Source: Streptomyces sp. TBY4 (GTDB taxonomy: Bacteria; Actinomycetota; Actinomycetes; Streptomycetales; Streptomycetaceae). Taken from it: a stretch of DNA of 64,000 nt. Position numbers and translations under genes: made by a program. Below are positions 15,882 to 24,063 of this stretch, one piece after another. The stretch is taken from assembly GCF_024213195.1 (NCBI RefSeq), contig NZ_JANAVF010000010.1, positions 1 through 64,000 on the forward strand, in the 5' to 3' direction. Below the pieces are notes generated by a model. That model worked only from the letters and a program-made list of their open reading frames with translations, was not told the DNA's origin and did no database searches. The stretch's first letter is position 1. Each line of letters starts with the position of its first letter.

Positions 15882-16613
15882 GTGCCGAAGCTGAATCAGA
15901 TCATCGCAGTCGAAAAGGGCGTCAAGTCCAAGGCCCTCCAGGAGCTCACCCAGGCTCACCAGGACGTGCAGAAGCCCGCCCTGCTGGCCGGAATCTCCCG
16001 GACCTACCAGCCCAAGGACGAGGAGGGCGAGCAGCTCCCGCCCGAGTCCACCCGGGTCCAGATCAAGGCCGAGGACGCCCTGCGGGCGACCGCCTCGACC
16101 CTCACCCGGCTCTTCGACGTGACCGCGACGAAGGACTGGGCGAACCGGTCCGCGGTCGCGGACGTGGTGGTCGACGGCACGGTCCTGCTGCCCCAGGTGC
16201 CCGTCCCGTACCTGCTCTTCCTGGAGAAGCAGCTCACCGACCTGCACACCTTCGTGCGCAAGCTGCCGGTGCTCGACGCCTCCGAGTCGTGGAGCCTGGA
16301 CCCCTCGACGGACGCGTGGAAGACGGACGCGGTGCGGACCATCCGCACCAAGAAGGTCCCGCGCAACCACGTCAAGGCCGAGGCCACGGAGAAGCACCCG
16401 GCGCAGGTCGAGGTGTACTACGAGGACGTGGCGGTCGGCTACTGGACCACCGTGAAGTTCTCCGGCGCGCTGCCCGCCCGGCGGGTCAACGAGCTCCTCG
16501 ACCGGGTCGAGAAGCTCCAGCAGTCGGTCAAGTTCGCCCGTGAGGAGGCGAACAACACCGAGGTCACCGACCAGCGGATCGGCGACGCGGTATTCGGCTA
16601 CCTCTTCAGGTAG
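15882..16613 (+). CDS. Conserved protein of unknown function, family also known from actinophages
   Basis: The 243-aa protein begins MPKLNQIIAVEKGVKSKALQ and is rich in conserved hydrophilic segments (GISRTYQPKDEEGEQLP, KDWANRSAVADVVVDG, LLFLEKQLTDLHTFV, HPAQVEVYYEDV). I recall close relatives in bacteria and in mycobacteriophages, annotated only as hypothetical (DUF7873-type). There is no signal peptide, membrane segment or nucleotide-binding motif, and no KxDG ligase or TROVE (Ro) signature. The start is GTG. What follows is unusual: a GC hairpin and then two tandem tRNA-like/Y-RNA-like elements, with no other gene before the next terminator. The co-location suggests, but does not prove, an RNA-related role. 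Confidence 0.8.
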   Translation: MPKLNQIIAVEKGVKSKALQELTQAHQDVQKPALLAGISRTYQPKDEEGEQLPPESTRVQIKAEDALRATASTLTRLFDVTATKDWANRSAVADVVVDGTVLLPQVPVPYLLFLEKQLTDLHTFVRKLPVLDASESWSLDPSTDAWKTDAVRTIRTKKVPRNHVKAEATEKHPAQVEVYYEDVAVGYWTTVKFSGALPARRVNELLDRVEKLQQSVKFAREEANNTEVTDQRIGDAVFGYLFR

Positions 16614-16625
16614 CCCCCACATTCG

Positions 16626-16646
16626 CCCCCCGTCGCGAGCGGGGGG
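16626..16646 (+). terminator. GC-rich hairpin after the conserved gene
   Basis: CCCCCC (16626-16631) pairs with GGGGGG (16641-16646) around a 9-base loop. No T-run follows. It separates the coding region from the tRNA-like elements and could be a terminator or a processing site. Confidence 0.4.
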
Positions 16647-16677
16647 TGCGCGATGAGCGCAAGCTGAAACTGATGTT

Positions 16678-16780
16678 GAAGCTGATCATGGGGTGTCAGT
16701 TGGGGGTTCGAATCCCTCCCCCCGCACACGTGCGGGGGTGGCCCAAGCCCGGTAGAGGCGGCCCCGTAAATCTCAGATTC
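16678..16780 (+). ncRNA. Circularly permuted tRNA-like RNA 1 (Y RNA / YrlA-like)
   Basis: The order is T-arm, acceptor stem, D-arm, with the acceptor ends joined by a short loop. The T-arm at 16702-16718 is GGGGG, TTCGAAT, CCCTC. The acceptor stem is CCCCCGC (16719-16725) with GCGGGGG (16732-16738), 7 of 7 pairs, loop ACACGT. The D-arm at 16741-16759 is GCC, CAAGCCCGGTAGA (with the usual GG), GGC. The anticodon-like stem joins the outer ends: GGGGT (16690-16694) with GCCCC (16761-16765). It is extended by CTGA/TCAG and GAA/TTC into one long imperfect helix. This is the architecture of bacterial YrlA Y RNAs, which mimic tRNA. No open frame with coding character overlaps it. Confidence 0.65.
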
Positions 16781-16824
16781 TCGCTCCAGTCTCAGTATTC
16801 GCCGCCGAACACCGGATCGACCGA

Positions 16825-16926
16825 GCGTGGGCGAACATCGACGGATGGGGGTTCAAGTCCCTCCGGCGCCTCTCTCGTGGCGCTGTAGTTCAAAGGCAGA
16901 ACACGTCGATCTCAAGATGACCCGCG
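16825..16926 (+). ncRNA. Circularly permuted tRNA-like RNA 2 (Y RNA / YrlA-like)
   Basis: This second copy has the same order but different stem sequences. The T-arm at 16847-16863 is GGGGG, TTCAAGT, CCCTC. The acceptor stem is CGGCGCC (16864-16870) with GGCGCTG (16879-16885), 7 of 7 pairs including one GU, with loop TCTCTCGT. The D-arm at 16888-16902 is GTTC, AAAGGCA, GAAC, fully canonical. The outer stem is ATCGACG (16837-16843) with CGTCGAT (16904-16910), continued after an internal loop by GCGTGGG/CCCGCG. Both RNAs carry ATCTCA just after the outer stem on the 3' strand, a shared motif likely recognised by a protein. Compensatory differences between copies support real folding. Confidence 0.65.
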
Positions 16927-16967
16927 GCTCTTAAACGCCGCCGGTGTGCGCAATTGGGTGGCAAGCT

Positions 16968-17000
16968 GGAGCCCGGGAGCTGGACATGCTCCCGGGCTCC
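16968..17000. terminator. Strong hairpin terminator after the tRNA-like RNAs
   Basis: GGAGCCCGGGAGC and GCTCCCGGGCTCC form a perfect 13-bp stem with a 7-base loop. It lies between the tRNA-like array and the convergent anti-sigma gene and probably serves both strands. Confidence 0.8.
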
Positions 17001-17021
17001 GTCACGTTCGCCGACCCGCCG

Positions 17022-17744
17022 TCACGCGGGCATCGGAACCGAGACGAACTCCGTGCCCGACTCGTTCTCGACCAGGATCTCCCGGACGTCCGCCGGGTCC
17101 ACCGCCGCCGAGCCGTCCAGGGCTGCGCCCTTGCCCTCGCCGTGTTCCGCGGTGCCCACCACCCAGCCGCCCGCCGTGGTGCGCGTACCGTCCCGGGAGA
17201 CGACGACGATCCGGCAGCGCTCGCCCGCCGGGATCCCCGTCACCGCGGCGTGCACCCGCACCCACTTGGCCGCGGGCGTCATCTGTACGGTCATCCGCGC
17301 GCCCGTGCCGGAGTCCGTCGCGGAGGCCACCTTGGTCCCCGCCACCGGCGGCGACGGCTCCGCCGAGACCGTGGGGAGCGGCCGGGCCTCGACCTCGACG
17401 CCCTCGCCGCCCAGCTGCGTGCCGGCCCAGAAGACGGCGGTCAGCGAGGCCGCCACCGCCAGTCCCGTGAGCGCGGTCCGGCGCCGGCGCGCGCCCTGGA
17501 CCTCCTGGCGCATCTGGCGCAGGGTGCGCTGGAGCAGCAGGTCGCCGCCCTGCGGCGGACCGTCGAGGAACGCCTCGGGGGGCACCTCGCCCAGCGCCGC
17601 CTCCATCTCGCGCAAGGCCGTCACCTCCTGACGGCACTGCACGCAGCCGTCCACGTGTTCCTCGACCCGGCGGACCTCGGCGTCGTCCAGGACGCCGAGA
17701 ACGTACGGGCCGAGCAGTTCCTCCTCGTGCCGCTGCCCGTTCAT
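17022..17744 (-). CDS. Anti-sigma factor with zinc-finger (zf-HC2) domain
   Basis: The 240-aa membrane protein has an N-terminal cytosolic anti-sigma domain with the HxxxCxxC zinc motif in HVDGCVQCRQEV. One transmembrane helix follows at about 90-108 (TALTGLAVAASLTAVFWAG), then an extracytoplasmic domain of about 130 residues. Such proteins hold their partner sigma factor at the membrane until a signal. It starts with ATG inside the stop of the sigma gene (4-base overlap), the standard arrangement for a cognate pair. The outer domain resembles RskA-type C-terminal domains; the signal is unknown. Confidence 0.9.
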   Translation of the reverse strand: MNGQRHEEELLGPYVLGVLDDAEVRRVEEHVDGCVQCRQEVTALREMEAALGEVPPEAFLDGPPQGGDLLLQRTLRQMRQEVQGARRRRTALTGLAVAASLTAVFWAGTQLGGEGVEVEARPLPTVSAEPSPPVAGTKVASATDSGTGARMTVQMTPAAKWVRVHAAVTGIPAGERCRIVVVSRDGTRTTAGGWVVGTAEHGEGKGAALDGSAAVDPADVREILVENESGTEFVSVPMPA

Positions 17745-18322
17745 GCCACCACCTCCTGCAGTCCGCCGGGCCGCGGAGACGGGCCGCCCGTGCGTGTGCT
17801 GTCCCCGAAGACTTCTCTGAGCGCCTTGAGCGCGTAGTGCGACCGCGATTTCACCGTGCCGGCCGGGATGCCGAGGGTGTCCGCCGCCTCCGCGACGCTC
17901 TGCTGCCGGTAGTACAACTCCGTCAGCACGTCCCTGTGTTCCGGCGACAGCCGGTCCAGTGCGCCCAGGACGGTCATCGTGTCCACGACCGCGTCGGCGT
18001 GGTCCGCCTCCACCGGCGGCCGGGCCGGCGATCCGGAGACCTCCGGCGGGCGGGCCGCCTTCGCCCGGTACCGGTCGGTGATGATGTTGCGGGCCACCGT
18101 GAGCAGCCAGCCGCGCACCGAGCCCTTCCCGTTCACCAGGACCTCGGAGTGCCGCCAGGCCCTGATCAGGGTCTCCTGGACGATGTCCTCGGCCGCCGCC
18201 CGGTCCCCGGTCAGCCGGGTCGCGTACGCGAGCAGGGCGTGGCCGTGCTCCTCGTACACGGACTTGATCAGTGCCTCGTCGGTCGAGCCCCGCCGAGTGC
18301 GGGGCCACAGTGGTCCGGCCAT
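17741..18322 (-). CDS. ECF RNA polymerase sigma factor
   Basis: This 193-aa group 4 sigma factor has region 2 at about 15-85 (YEEHGHALLAYATRLTGDRAAAEDIVQETLIRAW, RGWLLTVARNIITDRYR) and region 4 at about 110-170 (LDRLSPEHRDVLTELYYRQQSVAEAADTLGIPAGTVKSRSHYALKALR). It is coupled to the downstream zinc-finger anti-sigma gene. The C-terminal 20 residues are Gly/Pro-rich. Target promoters cannot be named. In size and motifs it resembles the SigL/SigM-like ECF factors of actinobacteria. Confidence 0.92.
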   Translation of the reverse strand: MAGPLWPRTRRGSTDEALIKSVYEEHGHALLAYATRLTGDRAAAEDIVQETLIRAWRHSEVLVNGKGSVRGWLLTVARNIITDRYRAKAARPPEVSGSPARPPVEADHADAVVDTMTVLGALDRLSPEHRDVLTELYYRQQSVAEAADTLGIPAGTVKSRSHYALKALREVFGDSTRTGGPSPRPGGLQEVVA

Positions 18323-18438
18323 CTCACCCTCTCCCTCGCTTACGTGGTGCGGTCACAACACGCCGCGCGCGAGCGGCCGGTTCACGTGACCTGCGTCACG
18401 CGCGGGCCGAGGTGCGCGGAACCCGTTGCGAGGGCCGT

Positions 18439-19431
18439 TCATGTGCGGCAGTCGCGGCCCTGGTTGAGGCAGTCCACGATCTCGTCCATCCGCGCGTCCG
18501 TCATCACATTCACGAACATCCCGTGGTCCGTCCTGGGACTGTGCCGCTGCTCGGGGAAGGAGTCGAGGGCGAGGGGCGCCCCCGCGGGGACCTCGTAGGC
18601 GAGGGAGATCCGCAGGCGCGGCACGGGGAAGGTGTCCTGGGGGCAGACCCCGTTCGCGGCCGGGAAGCGCAGGTGGGCGCGGTGTCCGGGAGCGGTGGTG
18701 TCCAGGCCGTTCCAGCAGCTGGGGAAGGTGAGCGTACGGGTGAGGCGTTCGCCCTCCGGGCAGCGCGGATAGCGGGTGGTGGACCGGTCGGGGGAGCCCG
18801 AGCAGCCCCAGCTCGCCCGCACGTCCTGGTCGGAGTCCGCGGTGAGGGCCACCGCGTCACCGGTCAGCGCGCGCAGGAACCGGGGCATCGCCACCACCTT
18901 GCTCACCGGACTGCCGAGGAACTCCACCGACACCGCCGCCTCCGGCAGGATCGCGCCCGCGTTGCCGTGGCCGGCGAACTTCTCGTGCGGCCGCTCTCCC
19001 GGCCGGTCGGTGCGGCGCAGCACCGGCCAGTAGTACGTGGAACGGTCCCCGCCCGCGCAGCTGGTGGCGGCCGCCTCCAGGGAGGCATCGGTGGAGACGG
19101 CGTCCGTGGACAGGTTCCCCACGTAGGCGTGCGTGTGGTGGGCGCCGGAGCGCAGGCCCGGGGAGACGACGAGGTTGTCCTCGTTGTAGTGGCCCTCGGC
19201 GTTGCGTCCGCAATCCACCGACACCCGGCCCGTGGAGGCCTGCGGACCGGCCGCGGGGGGCTCGGCGGGGCCGGGCGGGACCTCCCGGAAGTCCACGAAG
19301 TCGGCGGCCACGGGACCGGCCCCGGCCGCATGCGGTCCGCCCGCGCGCGCGGCCCCCAGTACGGCGGCGGTCAGCCCGGCGCCCAGCACCAGGCAGATCA
19401 GCAGCGTGAGCAGTCGGCGTTCGTTCCCCAT
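18439..19431 (-). CDS. DUF1996 secreted protein
   Basis: The 330-aa protein has an N-terminal signal or anchor segment (LLTLLICLVLGAGLTAAVLGAA), a Pro/Ala linker, and a DUF1996 domain (FVDFREVPP, GAHHTHAYVGN, SCWNGLDTTAPGHRAHLRFP, LRISLAYEVP) with several cysteines. The HHTHAYVG and DHGMFVNVM segments place conserved histidines that could bind metal. Function is unknown; fungal and actinobacterial relatives are extracellular. No good ribosome site precedes either ATG 19431 or GTG 19440. I chose the ATG because a basic N-terminus (MGNERR) then leads directly into the hydrophobic segment. Confidence 0.82.
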   Translation of the reverse strand: MGNERRLLTLLICLVLGAGLTAAVLGAARAGGPHAAGAGPVAADFVDFREVPPGPAEPPAAGPQASTGRVSVDCGRNAEGHYNEDNLVVSPGLRSGAHHTHAYVGNLSTDAVSTDASLEAAATSCAGGDRSTYYWPVLRRTDRPGERPHEKFAGHGNAGAILPEAAVSVEFLGSPVSKVVAMPRFLRALTGDAVALTADSDQDVRASWGCSGSPDRSTTRYPRCPEGERLTRTLTFPSCWNGLDTTAPGHRAHLRFPAANGVCPQDTFPVPRLRISLAYEVPAGAPLALDSFPEQRHSPRTDHGMFVNVMTDARMDEIVDCLNQGRDCRT

Positions 19432-19540
19432 GCGGGTCACGGTTGCCGCCCGCCACCGCCCGCGTCAACCGGGCGTCCGTGCTGCGGTCGCCGCCCCCGT
19501 TCGGCTGTTCATACGGCAGGGCAGCCTTCCCGCGGCCCGT

Positions 19541-19843
19541 TCAGGCCAGGAGTGCCGCGTCGAGCTCGATCACCTCCGCGGGCCCCGCCCGGAACGCGGG
19601 ACTCGCTGCGTCCGCTTCGATCATGTGCGGGGTGGCGTCGTGCGCGGCGAGGGCCGTCCGCGAGGACCACTCCTCGATGAGGGCGAACCGGTCCGGATCG
19701 CCGCTGACCCGGTGCATGTCGTAGCGCAGGCAGCCCTCCTCGGCCCGTACGAGCGGTGCGAGGCGCTCGTAGGCCTCGATCTGCTCGCGGCCGCGGCCGG
19801 GGAGGGTGGTGATGAGGATCAGGAGTCGAACGGTCGATGGCAT
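19541..19843 (-). CDS. Antibiotic biosynthesis monooxygenase (ABM) domain protein
   Basis: The 100-aa product is a single ABM ferredoxin-like domain (RLLILITTLPGRGREQIEAYERLAPLVRAEEGCLRYDMHRV, FALIEEWSSRTALAAHDATPHM), typical of small dimeric quinol or heme-degrading oxygenases such as YgiN. Cofactor-free oxidation of a quinone-like molecule is the usual activity of characterised members; the substrate here is unknown. ATG 19843 is the family start. It stands alone and is divergent from the DUF1838 gene. Confidence 0.88.
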   Translation of the reverse strand: MPSTVRLLILITTLPGRGREQIEAYERLAPLVRAEEGCLRYDMHRVSGDPDRFALIEEWSSRTALAAHDATPHMIEADAASPAFRAGPAEVIELDAALLA

Positions 19844-19960
19844 GGGACGCAGCCTAGATCGACAGCACCGGCGGGCGGAAAGGGATTTCCGCCTGCCGGA
19901 CCCGGCATGGCCGGTCCGGTCCTTGCCCGGGACCGGCGGACGGCGCCAGAGTGGCCGGGT

Positions 19961-20725
19961 ATGACACCCGAACGCCTCCTGCAGGCCCTCGCCCGCACCC
20001 GCGCCTCCCTCGACGGCTCCGAGGTCACCCTGTGGTGGACCGGCGACGTCCACTCCTGGGCTCCCGGCGAGCCCTACCGGCGCCTCTTCGGATTCGAAGG
20101 CGTCAACGTGGCCCGGCTGGTGGAGGACGAGGCGCCGGGGACCCACCAGCTCCTCACCCGCGAGGCCGCGTTCTACCTGGACCCGGTCACCCGCGAGATC
20201 CTGGAGACCTGGGAGGACAAGCCGGTCGTCCACGTCTGGAACGACCCCGCGAACCAGAGGTGGCGCCCCTTCCCGGTCCCCATGACCGAACTGGGGGACC
20301 AGGTCTGCTTCAGCCTGGAGATCCCGCTCGCCTACCCCTCCCCGCTGCCCGTCGCGCAGTACCCGGCGAACTCGGCCGACGACACCTACCGGGCCCTGGA
20401 GCTCTTCCAGTTCTTCGCCCCCGCCTCGGTCCTCGACACCGAAGCGCCCAGCGTCCCGTCCTCCGTGTCCTGGACCCGGATGTCCCCCTGGCTCCCGTGG
20501 ATGGAGCAGGGGCAGCGCCCCGGCGGTCTCGTCTTCCACTGCCGGGGCCGCAAACTCGGCTCCTACGCGGAGGTCCCGGAGCGGACCCGCGCGTACATCG
20601 CCGCCCACCACCCGGAGTTCGCGCACGCTCCCGAGAAGTGGACGGAGCCGAACGAGACCAGCTGGACGTACTTCCGCCGGCTCAACCCGCCGATGGACCG
20701 GCCGACCGACCCGCCGACCGGCTGA
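19961..20725 (+). CDS. DUF1838 family protein
   Basis: The 254-aa product matches my recollection of DUF1838 proteins: VTLWWTGDVHSWAPGEPYRRLFGFEGVNV at the start, then LLTREAAFYLDPVTREILETWEDKPVVHVWNDPAN, and an aromatic-rich middle (WTRMSPWLPWMEQGQRPGGLVFHCRGRKL). Function is unknown. There is no signal peptide. The start ATG has no strong Shine-Dalgarno sequence, so a leaderless or weakly translated mRNA is possible. It converges with the iminopeptidase gene. Confidence 0.8.
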   Translation: MTPERLLQALARTRASLDGSEVTLWWTGDVHSWAPGEPYRRLFGFEGVNVARLVEDEAPGTHQLLTREAAFYLDPVTREILETWEDKPVVHVWNDPANQRWRPFPVPMTELGDQVCFSLEIPLAYPSPLPVAQYPANSADDTYRALELFQFFAPASVLDTEAPSVPSSVSWTRMSPWLPWMEQGQRPGGLVFHCRGRKLGSYAEVPERTRAYIAAHHPEFAHAPEKWTEPNETSWTYFRRLNPPMDRPTDPPTG

Positions 20726-20742
20726 GCCGGGGGATTCAGCGC

Positions 20743-21705
20743 TCAGTCCCCGGCAGCGAACCGGTCGAGCGCCCCGAGCACGTGGTCGAGGGTGGTCGGG
20801 CCACCGGTGTGGCCCGCCTCCTCCACCACGGTCAATTCCGCGCCGGGCCAGGCACGGGCCAGTTCCCAGGCCGTGTCGAGGGGGCTGCCCATGTCGAGCC
20901 GGCCGTGGATCAGGACGCCCGGGATCCCGGCCAGCCGGTGTGCCCCGCGCAGCAGCTCGCCCTCCTCCAGCCACGCACCGTGCGAGAAGTAGTGCGAGCA
21001 GATGCGGACCAGGGCGAGCCGGGCGGCCGGCGGCCGGCCGGTGTACGGCGCCGGGCCGCCCTTCGTCTCCCCGGACAGCACCGCGTCCTCCCAGGCGCAC
21101 CAGTCCGCCGTGGCCTTCGCCCGCACCTCCTCGTCGGGATCGGCCGCCAGCCGCGCGTAGGCCCCGACGAGGTCGCCTTCGCGTCCCGCGCCCCCGGATC
21201 CGGCGACGAAGCGTTCCCACTGCTCGGGGAAGTACCGGCCGACCCCGCGGTACAGCCAGTCGATCTCCGAGCGCCGGGTGGTGGTGACGGCCGGGATGAC
21301 GATCTCGGAGACCCGCTCGGGGTACCGCTCGGCGTAGGCCAGGATCAGGGTGGAGCCCCACGAGCCGCCGTACAGCAGCCAGCGGCCGATGCCGAGGTGC
21401 TCGCGCAGCCGCTCCATGTCGGCGAGCAGGTGTCCGGTGGTGTTGTGCCGCATGTCGGTCGCCGGATCGCTCGCGTGCGGGGTGCTGCGGCCGCAGCCGC
21501 GCTGGTCGAACAGGACCACCCGGTAGCGTGCCGGATCGAAGAGCCGGCGGGCCCTCTCGGTGCACCCCGACCCGGGGCCGCCGTGGACCACGAGCGCGGG
21601 CTTCCCGTCCGGATTGCCGCATGTCTCCCAGTAGACGGCGTTGCCGTCGCCGACGTCGAGCATCCCCTTGGCGTAGGGCTCGACGGGCGGGTGGAGCTCG
21701 CCCAC
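20743..21705 (-). CDS. pip: Proline iminopeptidase (alpha/beta hydrolase, S33)
   Basis: The 320-aa cytosolic enzyme removes N-terminal proline from peptides. Motifs are the oxyanion segment HGGPGSG, the DQRGCGRS box typical of proline iminopeptidases, the nucleophile elbow GGSWGS, the acid in GVLIHGRLDMGSP and the His in VEEAGHTG. GTG 21705 is supported by GAGGAGG eight bases upstream. Length and motif spacing match characterised family members. It appears monocistronic. Confidence 0.93.
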   Translation of the reverse strand: MGELHPPVEPYAKGMLDVGDGNAVYWETCGNPDGKPALVVHGGPGSGCTERARRLFDPARYRVVLFDQRGCGRSTPHASDPATDMRHNTTGHLLADMERLREHLGIGRWLLYGGSWGSTLILAYAERYPERVSEIVIPAVTTTRRSEIDWLYRGVGRYFPEQWERFVAGSGGAGREGDLVGAYARLAADPDEEVRAKATADWCAWEDAVLSGETKGGPAPYTGRPPAARLALVRICSHYFSHGAWLEEGELLRGAHRLAGIPGVLIHGRLDMGSPLDTAWELARAWPGAELTVVEEAGHTGGPTTLDHVLGALDRFAAGD

Positions 21706-22100
21706 GTCCGGACCTCCTCGTCCTCCCCGTGCCGGACGGCCGCTTGCCGGCGGTCCGCCGGGGTCCGGCCACCCTAAGGGGGCCCCGGCAGGGTCCGGAC
21801 AAGGGTTTTCCCCGTATCGCGTTCATCCCCGCTTTGCCTACTGTCTGCCCACCGGCGATCCTCCCCGTCCGAACAGCCCCCGCGCCCACCCCACATGGCG
21901 TGAAGCTGGAGGGTCGGACCGTCGCCGGTGCCACCGTTGCCCAGCCCCGACGCTGCGGCGGGCGACGACGTGGTGTGCAGCAGCGGTGGCCGGGCGGGCT
22001 TGACCAGCCCGTTCCGGCCCCGCGGCCGCCGGTCAACCTCCCACACTGCACCAACCGGCCGCCCCGGCGCGTTCCGCGGCGGCCCGCGAAAGGGAACACC
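21706..22100. other. 395-base intergenic region between divergent genes
   Basis: This space lies between the divergent iminopeptidase and subtilase genes. It must hold both promoters, but I could not identify convincing -35/-10 pairs, repeats or a small gene. The frame running into the subtilase from 21528 has no secretion-like start before 22101 and is not treated as coding. Confidence 0.5.
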
Positions 22101-23909
22101 GTGCACGCATCCAGTCGACGCAGGCTCATAACCGTGGTGGCGATGTCCGTCACCCTGCTCGCCGGCACCGCCACCACCTCCCTGGCGCTGACCGCCGCGG
22201 ACCCCGCCCCCGCCGCGCGGACCATCCCCGCCGCCGGCGCCCCCGCCGCCGCGGCCCCCGCCGAGAACCTCATCGTCGGGTACAAGTCCTCGGCCGCCGA
22301 GGCCGGTTCCAACGACGCGGCCGCCGCTGACGTGGCCGCCAAGGGCAAGAAGGCCTCGAAGAAGGCCACCTTCGAGCGCCGCCTCGGCACCGGAGCGGCC
22401 CTCGTCACCCTCGGCGCCCCGGCCGACGCGGCGGCCGTCATGGCCCAGTTCCGCGCCGACCCCGACGTCGCCTACGTCGAGCCCGACTCCCGCGCCTACG
22501 CCCTCGCCGTCACCCCCAACGACACCGAGTACGCGAAGCAGTGGGACCTCTTCGAGCCCACCGCCGGCATGAACGTCCCGCCCGCCTGGGACACGACCAC
22601 CGGCTCGGGCGTCACCGTGGCCGTGATCGACACCGGCTACGTCGCCCACTCCGACCTCGCCGCCAACGTGGTCGCGGGCTACGACTTCATCTCCAGCTCC
22701 ACCGCCGCCCGCGACGGCAACGGCCGCGACAACAACGCCGCCGACCAGGGTGACTGGACCGCGGCCGGCGAGTGCGGCGTCGGCTCCAAGGCCAGTGACT
22801 CCTCCTGGCACGGCACCCACGTCGCCGGCACCATCGCCGCCGCCACGAGCAACTCCAAGGGCGTCGCCGGCATCGCGTACGGCGCGAAGATCCAGCCCGT
22901 CCGCGTGCTCGGCAAGTGCGGCGGTGCCACCTCGGACATCGTCGACGCCATCACCTGGGCCTCCGGCGGCACCGTCTCGGGCGTCCCGGCCAACGCCACC
23001 CCGGCCAAGGTCATCAACATGAGCCTCGGCGGCTCGGGTGCCTGCACCGCCACGTACCAGAACGCCATCAACGCCGCCGTCGGCCGCGGCACGACCGTCG
23101 TCGTCGCCGCCGGCAACAGCAACTCCGACGCGGCCGGCTTCTCGCCCGCCAGCTGCAACAACGTGATCAACGTCGCCGCCAGCAACCGCACCGGCGACCG
23201 CTCGTTCTACTCGAACTACGGCGCGATCATCGACGTCGCCGCCCCGGGTGGTGAGACCCGCCGCGCCACCGACACGCCCGGCACCATCACCACGCCCGAG
23301 AACGGCATCTGGTCCACCCTGAACACCGGCGCCACCACCCCCGGCGCCGAGAACTACGAGCCCTACCAGGGCACCAGCATGGCCGCCCCGCACGTCGCGG
23401 GCCTCGCCGCCCTGCTGAAGTCGGCGAACTCCGCGCTGACCCCGGCCCAGATCGAGTCCGCGATCAAGACGAACGCCCGCCCGCTGGCCGGCACCTGCAC
23501 CGGCGGCTGCGGCACCGGCCTCGCCGACGCCGGCGCGACCGTGGCGGCCGTGACCTCGACCCCGCCCACCCCGGGCTTCGAGAACACCACGGACTTCGCG
23601 ATCGGCGACAACACCACCGTGGAGAGCCCGGTCACCGTCACCGGTGTCACCGGCAACGCCCCGGCGGCCCTCAAGGTCGGCGTGAACATCGTCCACACCT
23701 ACATCGGTGACCTGAAGGTCGACCTGGTCGCCCCCGACGGCACCGTCTACACGGTCCACAACCGGACCGGCGGCAGCGCCGACAACATCAACCAGGTCTA
23801 CACCGTCAACGCCTCCTCCGAGGTCGCGAACGGCACCTGGAAGCTCCGCGTCAACGACAACGCGGGCGGCGACACCGGCAAGATCGACTCCTGGAACCTG
23901 ACCTTCTGA
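22101..23909 (+). CDS. Secreted subtilisin-like serine protease (S8) with P-domain
   Basis: The 602-aa exported protease has a signal peptide (RRRLITVVAMSVTLLAGTATTSLAL), an inhibitor-I9-like propeptide (about 50-140), and an S8 catalytic domain. The triad is Asp in AVIDTGY (about residue 177), His in HGTHVAG (about 237) and Ser in GTSMAAPHVAG; the oxyanion Asn lies in VAAGNSNSD. A C-terminal P/homoB domain (TDFAIGDNTTVESPVTV to DSWNLTF) follows. GTG 22101 with AGGG upstream is chosen because it gives a proper signal peptide. A 20-bp-stem terminator follows. It probably degrades extracellular protein during growth or development. Confidence 0.95.
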   Translation: MHASSRRRLITVVAMSVTLLAGTATTSLALTAADPAPAARTIPAAGAPAAAAPAENLIVGYKSSAAEAGSNDAAAADVAAKGKKASKKATFERRLGTGAALVTLGAPADAAAVMAQFRADPDVAYVEPDSRAYALAVTPNDTEYAKQWDLFEPTAGMNVPPAWDTTTGSGVTVAVIDTGYVAHSDLAANVVAGYDFISSSTAARDGNGRDNNAADQGDWTAAGECGVGSKASDSSWHGTHVAGTIAAATSNSKGVAGIAYGAKIQPVRVLGKCGGATSDIVDAITWASGGTVSGVPANATPAKVINMSLGGSGACTATYQNAINAAVGRGTTVVVAAGNSNSDAAGFSPASCNNVINVAASNRTGDRSFYSNYGAIIDVAAPGGETRRATDTPGTITTPENGIWSTLNTGATTPGAENYEPYQGTSMAAPHVAGLAALLKSANSALTPAQIESAIKTNARPLAGTCTGGCGTGLADAGATVAAVTSTPPTPGFENTTDFAIGDNTTVESPVTVTGVTGNAPAALKVGVNIVHTYIGDLKVDLVAPDGTVYTVHNRTGGSADNINQVYTVNASSEVANGTWKLRVNDNAGGDTGKIDSWNLTF

Positions 23910-24006
23910 GTCCGGCCCCTGAGTCCGCCCCCTGAGTCCGGCCTACCGGGCCGGATCCCCACTCCGGACCAACTGGGCCTGACGGGGCGATAGTACGGAC
24001 CAACAG

Positions 24007-24055
24007 CCCGCCCGGCCTGCCGATACACCGCGTATCGGCAGGCCGGGCGGGTTTT
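24007..24055 (+). terminator. Very strong terminator after the subtilase
   Basis: A perfect 20-bp stem (24007-24026 with 24032-24051) with a 5-base loop is followed by TTTT. It is one of the clearest intrinsic terminators in the window. Confidence 0.92.
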
Positions 24056-24063
24056 CCTGTCGC

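Noticed and set aside
16639..16726. A conventional-order tRNA using GCGGGGG at 16639-16645 with CCCCCGC at 16719-16725
   Set aside because: The acceptor and T-arm pair, but the would-be D-arm loop is five bases without GG and no normal anticodon arm forms. The permuted partner at 16732-16759 gives canonical D-arm and anticodon-like stems.
16646..16888. Open frame of 80 codons across the tRNA-like region
   Set aside because: It has no ribosome site or signal, and it overlaps both structured RNAs.
19541..22441. 966-codon minus-strand frame
   Set aside because: Only the last 100 residues are the ABM protein; the rest is antisense to the subtilase and in shadow frame over the iminopeptidase and DUF1838 genes.
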